NCBI GenBank assembly: GCA_943736015.1
Contig: OX031065.1
Span: 43,042,427-43,106,426 of the forward strand
Source of the DNA: Tridacna crocea
Taxonomy: Eukaryota > Mollusca > Bivalvia > Cardiida > Cardiidae
Length of the DNA: 64,000 nt
Direction: 5' to 3'
Part shown: piece after piece, positions 10,920 to 21,994 of the stretch
How positions within the stretch are numbered: position 1 is the first letter of the stretch
Layout: each line of letters opens with the position of its first letter
Notes under the pieces: model-generated
The model's database searches: none
Told to the model about the DNA's origin: nothing
The model's input: the letters and a program-made list of their open reading frames with translations, nothing else
Position numbers and translations under genes: made by a program

Positions 10920-11290
10920 CAAAATATCTTAACTGTTTCAGAGAGATTCAATAAAATTGTACTGAGATTTGTTTCAAATTCACTGAGATTTCAGTAAAAT
11001 TTCGCTGAGATTTCAGTGAAATTTCTCTAAAACTTCAGTGAAATTTCTCTGAGATTTTGGTGAAATTTCTCTGAGTTTCGGTGAAATTCAGTTATTTTTT
11101 GCCCATCTTTCATTGAAATTTTGGTAAAATTTTTTGGTAAAATTTCAATGAGATTTTGGTGAATTTCTATGAGATTTTGGTGAAATCTCACTGAAATTTA
11201 TGTAAAATTTCAATGAGATTTTGCCCCTTTCTTTCACTGGTATTTCAGCAAAATTTCACTGAGATCTTGCCAAAACTTCAACTAGTATTT
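10920..11290. repeat. Degenerate minisatellite of about 20-24 bp
   Basis: The motif CTGAGATTTCAGTGAAATTT and variants (GAGATTTTGGTGAAATTTCT) recur back to back about fifteen times. The core is partly self-complementary because GAAATTTC alternates with GAGATTT. It ends just before copy 2 of the duplicated block (11300), so it could have marked the duplication junction. Confidence 0.75.
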
Positions 11291-11476
11291 TAAATGGGGT
11301 ACTACCAATTTTTAAGTCTTTGGTCTGAATAATATAAATCTGTGGATTTCTTGTTGTAATAAAATAAAGATGCTTCTTTAAATTTTTTTTTCAAGATAAT
11401 GGTCAAGACATTTTGTTGTATATACATTTCATTTTACTGTTTAGAAATTCAGATTACTTATGACCGTTTTTTTCAG

Positions 11477-11732
11477 AGGAGCATGTTGATGGTATAGAAA
11501 ATACAAAAAAGAATAAAGAATCTGTTAAACAGAAGTGGACAGCAGATGAAGTGGATGAACTCAAAGACTTTTCCATGTTAATACCGAGAAATCGAAGTAC
11601 CCAAATACCAAGGATATTATAAAAGCTAAAAGAATCAGTGAAAATGAAAATGGATTTATTGACCTTAGGAAACTTGGAAACATAAAGAAAAAAATGAGCA
11701 ACATGATCATAAAAATCAAACATAACAAGTAG
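11477..11732 (+). pseudogene. Terminal exon of a SANT/Myb-like domain protein, frameshifted (copy 2)
   Basis: Second copy of the exon at 2677-2932, with the same CAG acceptor (11474-11476), the same one-base frame lesion in GACTTTTCC and the same TAG end (11730-11732). Replacement changes relative to copy 1 include G to I near the start and FHDN to FHVN, so the copies have diverged under little visible constraint. Confidence 0.5.
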
Positions 11733-12510
11733 CAAGCAGTGCATGAACCCTTTTCCTCATAGAAGCAGTTTTTGAGGTTTCTGAAATTTACAACTCTTGA
11801 AAACATAATGAGAAAAACAGAGATTGCTAGTCTCTTTTCCCCGGAATATTTTCTGATCTGTTTGGAACTCAAAGCACCATTAGTCCTTGCTTTGTATACT
11901 TTTAGCCAGATGTTTTCATGTCACAATGTCACTTCAGTGTTAGTGCATGCAACCGTCCAGATTTATCTGTGCTATTTATTCTACATTTATGGATGGATGA
12001 ACATCACACACATGTTCTGCCAAATGGGCTGATGTGCCATTTGGAATATTTTTTATTGCATGTCCAAGGTCAAATTCTTTACTTGTATGGATGGATTCTG
12101 TTCTAACTTTACAGATATGTTCTGCAAAATGGGTTGATGTGTCATTTGAAATAATGTTTATTGTAGGTCCAAGGTCAAGGTCATAGTACAAGTGCCTGTG
12201 ATAAAAAAAAATCACTCCCGTGACTGTGCCATACTTCAAACCTGTGGAGAATCGAATTATACTTGATCCTACACATTAATATCACTATCAATTGCGAGAA
12301 CTGTTGTTTTGTATCGGTGCAAAGTTCTGTGATTTTGTAGTTTTCCCTCTTGTTGACTTTAACCGCATAAGAATTAAAGAAATGATGATTTCATATCAAG
12401 AATACTTGATGCTGTTGTTTGTTAAGGAGTTAAATGTCAGCATTGTGTGATAAAGGCTTAAAGGAATAAGATAAAGAAATTATAGGACAATGTGGTGGAA
12501 AAGAAAAGAA

Positions 12511-13706
12511 CTAGAGGCGCTTGAGCGCCTGTATCGCTCCACAGGCCTGATTTTTCTGTAACAGTGAAGAGAAGTTTTTAACAATTACCATTCAATCCTG
12601 CATTTTAGCTACCAACTGAAGAGAAAAAGCAAAGAAAAAGATTGTGAGAAAAGAAGAAAATAATGGTAACCAGCATGTTCTTAGTTTTCCACAATAATTT
12701 CTACCCTTTTTGATACAAGTTTTACTAATCTGAAGCTATACTATACTGTCTGCAACATCTTCAAATTATGAGCAGTTACAAAATTTTGTCATCTGGTTAT
12801 AGTTAGAGAGGGCCTTGTCACAAACCATTTTGGGTGGGGAAACATCTAAATATGGAAAACTAGGTCACCAGGATTAACGCCGCTTCTGTCCACTTTGCAC
12901 TTGGTCACTAGTAGGTCAACAAACCTTTACCAGAACTAATAAAAGTGCAGAGGTTCTCTTGTTTTATATGAAAAGGACTGTGGATTATGTAAAGCAACCC
13001 TCTTTAACCCTTTACCAAACAAAAAAATTTGGGATGTGACCAAATCGAAATCATTTGCAAACAACAAATTAAACATTGATGAAATGATGATTTCCCTCTT
13101 TGATAGAGTAGAAAACACTGAGGAAAAGGAGAAAATGCTGATTACTAGCATTTTCTCCTTTTCCAACAGTGTTTTCTTCCAAAGACTTCTTGTCTTCGGT
13201 TGATTATGAGTAATTTCACCTTTTCCCACAGTGAAAACAACAATGAAATCCAATGAATAGTTTGAGAGAAGAAATTTTTCAAAGATTTTACTTCATACCA
13301 TCAAAGGAAAATGAGTCTCCCATAAAAGCCATGTTTTTTGACGGATCTTTTTTTTTTAAGGAATTCTGTAAACCTCTACCTAAGGAACATTCCTGCAAAA
13401 TAATAATGCTATCCAATTAGTGGTTGGGGAGGAGAAGATTTTTAAAGGTTTTTTACTTTGGTTGCCATGGCAACCAGAATTCTTCACGGAACACCATTAT
13501 TTGAAGGGATTTTAAAGAGGACCGCCTAAGGAACATTCCTGTGAAATTTGGTAAAAATCCAGTCAGCAGTTTCTGAGGAGAAGTGTTTTAAAGAAAAAGT
13601 TTACGGACGCATGCACGGACGAACAGACGAACCAACAAACGGACGGACGCACGACGGACACAACGCCATGACAATAGCTTGCTGGCCTTCGGCCAGTGGA
13701 GCTAAA
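12511..13706 (+). mobile_element. Element I: Helentron-like non-autonomous element with known empty site
   Basis: The left end CTAGAGGCGCTTGAGCGCC forms a hairpin and leads into GTATCGCTCCACAGG. The right end is GGCCTTCGGCCAGTGGAGCT followed by AAAA, also a hairpin; GCTCCACAGG and CCAGTGGAGC are inverted ends. In the undisturbed block copy 1, the A-rich target (AAAAGAAAAGAAAAATCTG near 3698-3714) is uninterrupted, so the insertion fell between A residues with no visible target duplication. Absent duplication and an A/T dinucleotide target fit Helitron/Helentron-type insertion. The 3' part shares the GGTTGCCATGGCAACCAGA box with families A and B. An F MITE is nested at 13004. Confidence 0.8.
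13004..13218. mobile_element. Family F MITE (copy 4), right end lost
   Basis: TTAACCCTTTACCAAAC at 13004-13020 and the central hairpin (GGAAAAGGAGAAAATGCTG, TAGCATTTTCTCCTTTTCC) at about 13115-13165 are present. No GGTAAAGGGTTAA terminus follows, so the right boundary is approximate. It is nested in element I. Confidence 0.65.
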
Positions 13707-14044
13707 AACCTGAAGACCAGTATTTCCCCCCTTTTTTTACAATGTATTTCTTTCTTTCTACCACCAATCCATCATGTAAGCACTGATAATCTTTTTATCA
13801 ACAAATGTTTTCAAATGAGACATGTCAAAAAATCTGTCATCTGGTAGAGCTGCTATAATTCTTTTCTTATAACATGTTAAATATTCACATCATGGTACTA
13901 ATGTAATAGTCTGAAATCTGTTTCATGATGCTGATAAGAAGAGTGAACTACAATCTTTTTCATGATTTAAACCTCTACCAAACAGTAGTTAATTCCTTGA
14001 TTTGGCATGACCCCAGAGGTGTAATAGTAGTGAAAACGTTTTTA

Positions 14045-15280
14045 AACAAGAAAGGCCAAGATGGCCCTGGATCGCTCACATCAATTTTTGAGAGGACCAT
14101 AGCCATTTTTTTTTTGAGGCATTGAGACACTGGAAATAAAATCATTATTTTGACAAGCAATTTTCAAAAGGTCACATGTAAAAGTCCTTTTCAAATCTGA
14201 CCAGCAGTTTCAGAAAAGAAGAATTTTTAGGAGTTTCTTAATTTCTGTACAGTGCAAGTAGCCCCCATTCACCAGAGCCATGTTTCTTGACTTATCGAAA
14301 TTTCACGATACTTTTTGAAAACGGTCATTCAAGGAACATTTCTGTGAAATAATGTAAAAATCTGACCAGCCGTTTCAGAGAAGAAAAAATTTCAAGAATT
14401 TCTTTATGTTCATATACTGTAAGTAGCTCCCATTCACCAGAGCCATGGTTCTTGACCTATCAAAATTTTGCGATACTTTTTGAAAAGGGTCATTCAAGGA
14501 ACATTTCTGTGAAATTATGTTAAAATTTGACCAGCCATTTCAGAGAAGAAGAAAAATTTTCAAGAATTTCTTTATGTCCATATACTGCAAGTAGCCCCCA
14601 TTCACCAGAGCCATGTTTCTTGACGGATCAAAATTTTGCAAACAAATTTTTAAAGGATCACCAACGGAACATTGCTGTAAAATTATTTTAAAATCTGACT
14701 ACGGGTTTCAGAGAAAAAGAATTTTCAAGAATTTCTTCTTTTCCATATAGTGCAAGAAGCCCCCATTCACCAGAGCAATGTTTCTTGACGGATCAAAATT
14801 TCACGAACAATTTTTGAAAAGGGTCACCCAAGGAACATCTCTGTCAAATTATTTTAAAATCTGACAGCCTTTCGAGAGAAGTTTTACGAATCTCTTCATT
14901 CCCTATAGTGCAAGTAGCCCCTATTTACCAGAGCCATGTTTCTTGACGGATCAAAATTTCGCAAACAGGTTTTGAAAAGGGTCACCCCAGGAACGTCTCT
15001 GTAAAATTATCTTAAAATCTGGCCAGCGGTTTCAGAGAAGAAGACTTTTAAAGAATTTCCTAGAAAACTGCACTTGGTTGCTATGGCAACCAGAGTTTCT
15101 AACGGAAACAGATTCTGTGAACAAATTTTAAAGAGGACCTCCCAATGAACATTTCACCCAAGTTTGGTCCAAATTGGCCCAGCGGTTTAGGTGGAGTTGA
15201 TGTTTAAAGAATCGTTGAAGACGGACACCGAGTGATCCTAAAAGCTCCCCTTGAGCGTGTTGTGCTCGGGTGAGCTAAAA
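14045..15280 (+). mobile_element. Family B tandem-core element (copy 1)
   Basis: The left end has AAGGCCAAGATGGCCCTGG and ATCGCTCACATCA. The core has about six units of ~150-165 bp marked by CACCAGAGCCATGTTTCTTG, AAAGGGTCACCCAAGGAAC and TCTGACCAGCGGTTTCAGAG. The 3' segment has the GGTTGCTATGGCAACCAGAG box. The right end is GTGCTCGGGTGAGCTAAAA, whose GGTGAGC inverts the left GCTCAC. Confidence 0.8.
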
Positions 15281-15297
15281 AAAAAAACGGGCACCAA

Positions 15298-15899
15298 GCA
15301 GAAAGCAAGACATGGTATTTGGAAAGACAAAAGAGGCTAACTGCTTCAGTTTTTGGGAGATTAATGATACGTAAAATCACTAACTGACAAAATTATATCC
15401 AGTATCATGAAACCAGCAAAGTTTTCATCGATTGGCTACATCTTATGGCTCGAATAGTGAGAAAACTGCTAAAAATTTATATCAGAAAACGACAGGAAAT
15501 TACATTCTCGAGTGTGGATTACTAGTAAATCCTGAATTTCCCTTCTTGGGTGCATCACCAGACGCCAAAGTTTGTGACAGTGGAAATTCTGGAATTTTGG
15601 AATTAAAGTGTCCATTTCCTCTTCCGGATTGGAAAATTTCACATGCAGTCAAAAACTATGAAAAGAAGAGCACTCTCTTCCTTGAGAAAATGGATGGTAG
15701 CTTAAGGCTGAAAAGGGACCAAATTTACTGATACCAGGTGCAGGGACAACTCTTGAACCGTGAAGTGAAATTCTGTGACTTCGTCGCCTATACAAAGCTG
15801 GATTCATTTGTCGAGCGAATTGTTCCAGATGAAGAGTGCTTCAAAACCATGTTATTAAAACTGACGGAAATATTTGTGAAGCATGTTCAACATAATTAA
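15298..15899 (+). pseudogene. YqaJ-type (lambda exonuclease-like) nuclease domain, broken
   Basis: The frame at 15313 onward reads WYLERQKRLTASVFGRL, the entry motif of the YqaJ recombinase/exonuclease family. The frame then shifts and continues from 15411 with RLATSYGSNSEKTAKNLY, ECGLLVNPEFPFLGASPDAK, GILELKCPFPLP, then after an in-frame TGA (15729-15731) YQVQGQLLNREVKFCDF, and ends at TAA 15897-15899. The catalytic signatures GASPD, LELKCP and QVQGQL of this PD-(D/E)XK nuclease are preserved. In animals such domains are mostly found in transposon- or virus-derived genes. One frameshift and one stop make it a pseudogene. It lies directly after a B element. Confidence 0.75.
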
Positions 15900-16217
15900 A
15901 TGTAAACAAGTGTTTTCTGAATATACCAATATATTACTGTTTTGTTTATTATGATAAATTCGTCACAGGAGTCGTTTACTTTCAAACACAAGTGACAGTG
16001 CTCTTTTTTCAGGACTACCGAATGATATGTGCTAAATTTTTTGGAAACTCAAAAAAGAGCTGCAAATTGTCGCAGGATACGTCCGTCAAACCGCCAGTTG
16101 TCAAGGGGGAATACTAGTTGTAAAGGGCAGGTAGAGAAAAATAGCAGTGCAGCAAATTACGATTCTTGTGCGCTGCACTCCACAATTTGTCAACAATCAT
16201 GCATACCAAATTCGAGA
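15900..16217. repeat. Family C left-end relic
   Basis: From about 16053, GCTGCAAATTGTCGCAGGAT and ACGTCCGTC resemble the family C left terminus (GTGGCAAATTGTCGCAAGAT, ACGCCCGTC). Fragments of a C unit (AGGGCAGGTAG, GATTCTTGTGCGCTGCACTC) follow. The core array and right end are missing. 15900-16050 shows nothing. Confidence 0.55.
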
Positions 16218-16448
16218 TTAACTCTTAACCACACAATAAAATTTTTAGATAGGTCCATGTTCAAAGCATTAGCAGATAACATTGAATGAGACTCAAATAA
16301 TTAGATTGGTTTCTGAAAGGTTAGTAAAACATTGCAGGAAAACGAGAAAGTGCTAGTAACCAGCATTTTCTCCTTTTCCTGCACTGTTCTCAGAAGGCTT
16401 TTTCTTCAGAGTTATTGAAAGTCAGGATGGTGTGTGGTAAAGGGTTTA
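16218..16448. mobile_element. Family F MITE (copy 5)
   Basis: TTAACTCTTAACCACACAA at the left and GTGTGGTAAAGGGTTTA at the right. The central hairpin has CAGGAAAACGAGAAAGTGCT opposite AGCATTTTCTCCTTTTCCTG. The termini have drifted from the TTAA consensus on the right. Confidence 0.8.
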
Positions 16449-16861
16449 CGACCACTGACAGAAATTTGCAAAATAATCCATGTTTTATTTTACACTAATA
16501 GATATTGTGCTGGTAAGTGAACATTTTAGGATTTCCTCATGCTTGCTTCACAAAATGCACCTTTTATAATTTTATTGCTTTTTGCAATGTTTACATGTTG
16601 TTAATTATTTAGCAAACAAAACCAGCTATTGACAACCCAGAAGAAAAAGTGTGTCGGAAAACAGTTAAGGGAAGAAGAAATAAATTGCTGTTTACAAGCA
16701 TTTTTCTGCATTTCTCACAATGTTTTATCCTGTCACAGTCAAATCTAACCATAATGGCAGTATCTAGTGTGTTGTCTGCAAATACCTTGAGTTAAGACAC
16801 ATGTAAAATTCTGCTGCTGCCAAATAAAAAGAAACAAAAAGAAGTACTATTGGTTGAATGG
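16449..16861. other. Non-coding, one F-hairpin relic
   Basis: Around 16645-16735 a decayed F core is visible (GAAGAAATAAATTGCTG, CAAGCATTTTTCTGC, CACAATGTTTT). Nothing else was recognised. Confidence 0.35.
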
Positions 16862-17551
16862 TGTTTTACGCCCCTTTCAGCATTATTTCTGTATAGTGTA
16901 AATAGCCCACAGCCATCTGAGCCATATTTCTCGAGCAAATTTTGAAAAGGGTCAGCCAAGAAACATTTCTGTGAGATTATTTCAATATCTGATCAGCCGT
17001 TTCAGAGAAATAAAAATCTTCATGGCCAAAATTTAATATTGGAAGCAGTCCCCATTCAGCACAGCAATGTTTCTAGATTGATCAAAATTTTGTGAACAAT
17101 TTTTGAAAAGGGTTAAGTACCGCAGGAACATTTCTGTGAGATTATTTTAAAATCTGAGCAGCTGTTTTAGAGAAGAATTTTAAAGAATTTCTTCACGGCC
17201 ATATAGTGCAAGGAGCCCCCATTCACCAGAGCCATGTTTCTTGATGGATCAAAATTTGGAAAACGATTTTTGAAAAGGGTCATCCAGGGAACATTTCTGT
17301 GAAATTATTTCAAAATCTGACCAGCGGTTTCAGAGAAGAAGAATTTTTAAGAATTTCTTCATTTCCATGTAGTGCAAGTAGCCCCAATTCACCAGAACCA
17401 TGTTTCTTGACAGATCAAAATTTTGCAAACAGCTTTTGGAAAGGGTCATTAAAGGAACATCTCTGTGAAAATATTTTGAAATCTGGCCAGCGATTTCAGA
17501 GAAGAAGAATTTTTAAGAATTTCCTAGTTTCTGTATGGTGCAAGTAGAGAC
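16862..17551 (+). repeat. Family B tandem core, partial (copy 2)
   Basis: About four and a half core units (CACCAGAGCCATGTTTCTTG, GAAAAGGGTCATCCAGGGAAC, TTCAGAGAAGAAGAATTTTTA) without the left terminus, the GGCAACC box or the right terminus. It stops abruptly inside a unit at GTGCAAGTAG. Confidence 0.75.
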
Positions 17552-18203
17552 AAGTTACAGTCTGAAGTGTACCACAAGAGGTTGAAAGGTTTAGTTGTTG
17601 AAGAAGCTCACACTGCGTTACTTCGGTAAATTGCAAAATGTCAGAGATTAAAATTAACACATTAATTAATTTTGGAGGAGAATAAGATCAAAATGTATCA
17701 ACACATCTTTTCTTTTAACTGATAACCTGACTCAAGCTGTTAGAAAATTGTGTTGTAATGACCCTAATCAATCTTCAACATAATGTCCCACCAGATTTCC
17801 TATTTGCAGACATTTTTTTCCCGATAAAATTGTATGGCATGTATATTATGGCAGTCTACGGCAGTCAAGCCAATTGAAGCCATGGCCCGACCACTTTTTC
17901 ACTTGTTTTGTCTTCTGTCAAAAAACAAAAGTAAGTGTTTAACAGAGATACTCTCAATCAGGTATATATGAAAGTTTTAACAATCACAAGATTTATGTTA
18001 GGAAACTTGTAAACTCAGAATATATACATATGCAGGAAAGAAGATTCTACGACTGGCAGCGATTTTGCTTTTATGCTAGTACATGTGTATATATCATTAC
18101 TTTATGATGCAAAAGAAAACAAGACAAAAAACACAAAAATGTGTTATGACTGGACTTGAACCCATTAAGGCAGCATATGCCAGCGTGGTAAATTGAACAA
18201 GCA
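17552..18203. other. No feature recognised
   Basis: AT-rich sequence without convincing exons, splice-bounded frames or copies of the window's repeat families. Confidence 0.3.
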
Positions 18204-19768
18204 GTAAACAAGAGGACATGATGGTCCTATATCGCTCACCTGAATACTAAGCAGTAAAGGTCTACAATGAAAATTCTTCTTTTCCGAAAAGATCCTCGTA
18301 TCATATTTGGTAGAGGTCCACTAGAAGGTGCTACATATGAAATATAAAAAACCCTACGATTTCCAGTTTGAGAGACATATTTTCAAGTTTTTCTTCTTTG
18401 TTCCTATGTTTTGAACCTGTGACCCCCGAGGCTGGGCCAGTTTGGACCCCAGGGACATCATGTGAACAAGAGATGTTTGTAAAACATGTATGTCCCCCCT
18501 AATGGCATCCAATTCTAAATATAACATGTGATTATAAACTGTTAACTTCAATGTGTAAAAACGAACAAAGGGTAATTACTCAAAAATTATTAATGATAAA
18601 TTAACAATTCTTGGGCACTGCACAACCCATTTATGTGAACTATCAATTTAAAAGGTTTCATGATTTTATCTCACATGCTTTTTGAGTTATGCTCCAGAAA
18701 AAAATTAAGTACGAAAATCAACAAAGGGCAATAACTGCAAAAATATAATGGGAAGAGCTATGGTTCTTGTGCAATGCACTTCTCCTGAATAAGATCTATC
18801 AACATATAAAGTTTCAAGATCATTAAATGTCCGGAGCACAACCTGAAAAACCTTTTGAGTTGTGCTCCGGACAAAAATTAAGTATGAAAAGCAACAAAGG
18901 GCAATAACTCCAAAAATATGATGGGCAGAGTTATGGTACTTGTGCAGTGCACTTCTCCTTAATAAGATCTAACCACCTATGAGGTTTCAAGATGATACCT
19001 GAAATACTGTTAGAGTTAAGCTCCTGACAAAAATTAAGTATGAAAATCAACAAAGGGCAATAACTCCATAATTATGATGGGCAGAGTTATGATTCTTGGC
19101 ACTGCACTTCTCCTAATGAGATCTATCCACCTATGTAGTTTCAAGATGATAACTGAAATACTTTGTGAGTTAAGCTCCTGACAAAAATGTGGTCTACGGA
19201 CTAACCAGCTGACCGACCGACAAGAGCAAAGCAATATACCCCCGCTTCTTTGAAGGGGGGTACAACAAACTTGGTACACGTCAACTAGTAGATGCTACAT
19301 ACCAAATATCAAAGCAAATATCAAAGCTCTACTCCTTGCTGTTTCAGAGAAGAAGATTTTTTAAAGTTTTCCTTCTTTCTTCCTATGTTTCAAACTTGTG
19401 ACCCCCGGGGCGGGGCCAGTCTTGACCCGAGGGGTATCATATGAACAATCTTGGTAGAGGTCCACTAGAAATGGTACATATCAAATATCAAAGCTCTACT
19501 CATTCTAGTTTCAGAAGAAGATTATCAAAGATTTTGCTATTTTTTTTCTTTTTGGTTGCCAGAGCAACCAGTGTTATGGCTGGAATTCAATCTCTTGGAC
19601 AACTTTGGTAGAGCTTCACCCAAGAAACATCCCTGCCAAGTTTCATCAAGATTGGCCCGGTGGTTTGGGAGGAGAAGATGTTTAAAGAAATTGTGGATCG
19701 ATGATACACGACTGACATTGGGTGATCACAAAAGCTCACCATGAGCACTTTGTGCTCAGGTGAGCTAA
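18204..19768 (+). mobile_element. Family A tandem-core element (copy 2), split by a C element
   Basis: The left end AACAAGAGGACATGATGGTC with TATCGCTCACCTGAATAC is at 18204. One A unit runs to the text CATCATGTGAAC at 18468. The array resumes at 19265 with AAACTTGGTACACGTC, exactly the text expected to follow. The 3' segment has TTGGTTGCCAGAGCAACCAG, and the right end is GTGCTCAGGTGAGCTAAAA at about 19750-19768. TCACCTGA and TCAGGTGA are inverted ends. Confidence 0.8.
18469..19265 (+). mobile_element. Family C2 tandem-core element nested in A
   Basis: The left end AAGAGATGTTTGTAAAACAT leads into ATGTCCCCCC. Four or more units of about 156 bp follow, marked by AAATTAAGTATGAAAATCAAC, AAAGGGCAATAACTCC and GATGGGCAGAGTTATG. 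The right end (19237-19263) is a hairpin, TACCCCCGCTTCTTTGAAGG with GGGGTA, and GGGGGG inverts the left CCCCCC. Confidence 0.75.
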
Positions 19769-19775
19769 AAAAAAA

Positions 19776-20280
19776 AATTGAAGCAAATTTTCTCGTGTGA
19801 ACTTCATTGCCTAAACAAGAAATGAAAATTTTCAACTTTGAATTGCTACTTTTGCCATATTGATTGTCAGAATTTTTTCAAAATCAATAGGGTTCCAGCT
19901 GTTGATGAGACCAAGCAACTTTTAAGCTTCATGAAAATCAGACTACAAATGCAGGCCTTATCGCGTAAACAAAAAATGAAAGTTTTCAACTTTAAATGCC
20001 TACATTTCCAATACATTTTGTTGGATTTTTTACAAAATGAATGGGGTTGAAGCTACTGAAAAGATAAAAAAAAATCTGCAAGTTTCATGAAAATCTGACC
20101 ACAAAACAGACTTAATCACTTAAACAAGAAATGGAATCCACTTGAAATGGCCTCTTTCCCACATGTATTTTTTTTTTTTCAAAATTGATAGGGTTAAAGC
20201 TATTGATGAGATAAAGAAACAGTGCAAGTTTTCATGCAAATGAGACTACAAATGACAAAAGAGATTTTACTTTAAAGGAG
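19776..20280 (+). repeat. Family D tandem repeat (second array)
   Basis: Three units start near 19812, 19966 and 20120 (TAAACAAGAAATGAAAATTT, GTAAACAAAAAATGAAAG, TTAAACAAGAAATGG), period about 155 bp. As in the first locus (595), the D array directly follows the 3' end of a family A element. Confidence 0.7.
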
Positions 20281-20349
20281 CTTCAAATCAAGGCAATGCA
20301 GGTCTCATATATCATCATCAGCAAGTTTACTGTTACAGAACGAGGTCTG

Positions 20350-21235
20350 CACAATTATGACTGATGATGAACTCGCAAAAATTACCAAAAACGACCATGT
20401 TGACTGTCAGCTTTGAAACTGTTGGCTTCTAAAGGATTCTGGAAACAGTTGAAAAGAAAGTACTATACATCGTCACAAATGCCTACAGCTGCTAGGCTCC
20501 TGATGAAAGTTCGAAACCTCGCATACAAGAAAGAAGGATTTCGGGAAATTCTGAAACCAGAAAATTTTGATAACATTATCAAGGCAACACTGCTAACAAC
20601 ATTGTCAGATATGGACCTTTCACAGCCCTTAAACTTGGTTATGAAATTAAAAGACCTGTGGGCACCAAATGGGGATTTGCAGAAACAATGAAAGTGCTGA
20701 TGCTTTACATTGTAAAGACTTTCGAGTTAATGAAATTCACAAGGTCTGTGAAATTCAGCATACTGTAAACCGGTAAATGTTCGTGACAAGAAATCTTCAT
20801 GTTTCTATCCCCATGGGCTTCTTTGTGACAATTTAACTTAGCAATCTGAAGGGGGTCGCGAAATCAGCAAAACATTTTTGGCTTAGAACAAAATCATAAA
20901 TACTGTACACTGACCTTTGTTCATGACTCAGCATTACAGGTGACATCTCCTTATCAATTTGATGTATGAGTGAACAGTTTAAGTCAGAATTGTTCATTCA
21001 ACTGAGATCGTATTATAATAAAATAGCATGTGTGCTATGTGTTTCAGTCCATGTTTCTTTATCAAAATGTCCATACACAGATTTCTAACTCTTAAAAGGT
21101 CGAATTCGAGTCACACTGAAGAAATGGACAGAAGAAAAAGTGATCCATTGGATGAGCTATCTACATGTGTCAACTCAGATTATAAAAAGACGTGATAAAA
21201 ACTGGAAAGGAAAAGGGGGCATATTCTCATTGTGA
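20350..21235 (+). pseudogene. Fragments of an uncharacterised metazoan protein family
   Basis: An open stretch at 20413-20691 encodes FWKQLKRKYYTSSQMPTAAR, LLMKVRNLAYK, ILKPENFDNIIKATLL and a K-L repeat end. This matches my recollection of a conserved block (ReLaRLLl.lR...LkPenFd.vv.A...pS.AlKlg) in large invertebrate proteins without known function, possibly recombinase-derived. Upstream, MTDDELAKITKND lies in a shifted frame (about 20360). At 21125 a short frame, LKKWTEEKVIHWMSYLH, resembles the start of the SANT-like C-terminal domain seen at 2677 and 11477, so both may come from the same kind of gene. No intact splicing was found between them. Family assignment is from memory only. Confidence 0.4.
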
Positions 21236-21994
21236 AGATGACAATAAAATGGAGATCGGACAATATGCGCTCTTGCGCGGTAATGTAAGTGCTGCCAGAC
21301 ATTTTTGCCAAACTATCCCCAGAACTGAAAATTAACATAACTTCATGAAGTCTGGCTGATTTTTGGCAGATTATGTTAGCGTCACATACTCTGTTTCTAA
21401 TCTTGCTAACATTAAATTACCATTACTGGATACCATAAAAGACAATCAATTTCACCTTGTACTCCATAGGCAACAAACAGTTTTCACCTTATCTATTCAT
21501 GATACAGACTATGACACTTCCACATATTTGGATCAACTGGATCAGATGGGTACCCTACATAAAGTAAGGAAAAAAGATGTGGCAGTTATTTACTAAAGTA
21601 CACACATGACATGCAAAGTAAGAACACTTTCTGGTTCAGGCAGCGTTAACACAGGATTACTGCTTAAATGTTTGGAGCTTTTTGTTGCATGATACCCTCA
21701 ACAGATGCAATAAACATAAAATTTGAACAGTAAACATCTTATTTTAATAGTCAAAGAGTAAGAAATAGGATTTAATATGAAGATATGGATTTTGCTTAAT
21801 TTCTGCAACTAAATAAGTGTGAAAACAGACCTGTAGGTTTGGATGTTAACTGTAAAATTCCTTTCCTTGCCGCTTAACCAGATCGCTTGATCATCCAAGG
21901 TGACCAGCTGCAGCTAATTGAAGGAAAATGTCCACACATTTTGTTTGAAAGAAAAAATTAAATACAAAAAATAGTCTCAAATAAATTCTTCCTG
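21236..21994. other. No clear feature
   Basis: An open stretch at 21363-21596 has no recognisable domain and was not accepted as a gene. The rest is AT-rich and unremarkable. Confidence 0.3.

Larger units (their letters stand above)
11300..13984. repeat. Duplicated block, copy 2 (with element I inserted)
   Basis: Direct-orientation copy of 2497-4214, about 8.8 kb away. Matching text runs 11300-12510 and resumes 13707-13984 after the 1.2-kb insertion. The F element of copy 1 is absent (single TTAA at 13967-13970). Divergence is low, with mainly single-base changes and short indels. Confidence 0.9.

Noticed and set aside
13548-13847. 99-residue frame with RTDEPTNGRTHDGHN text
   Set aside because: This is the translated 3' end of element I (ACGGACG-type repeats), a repeat artefact.
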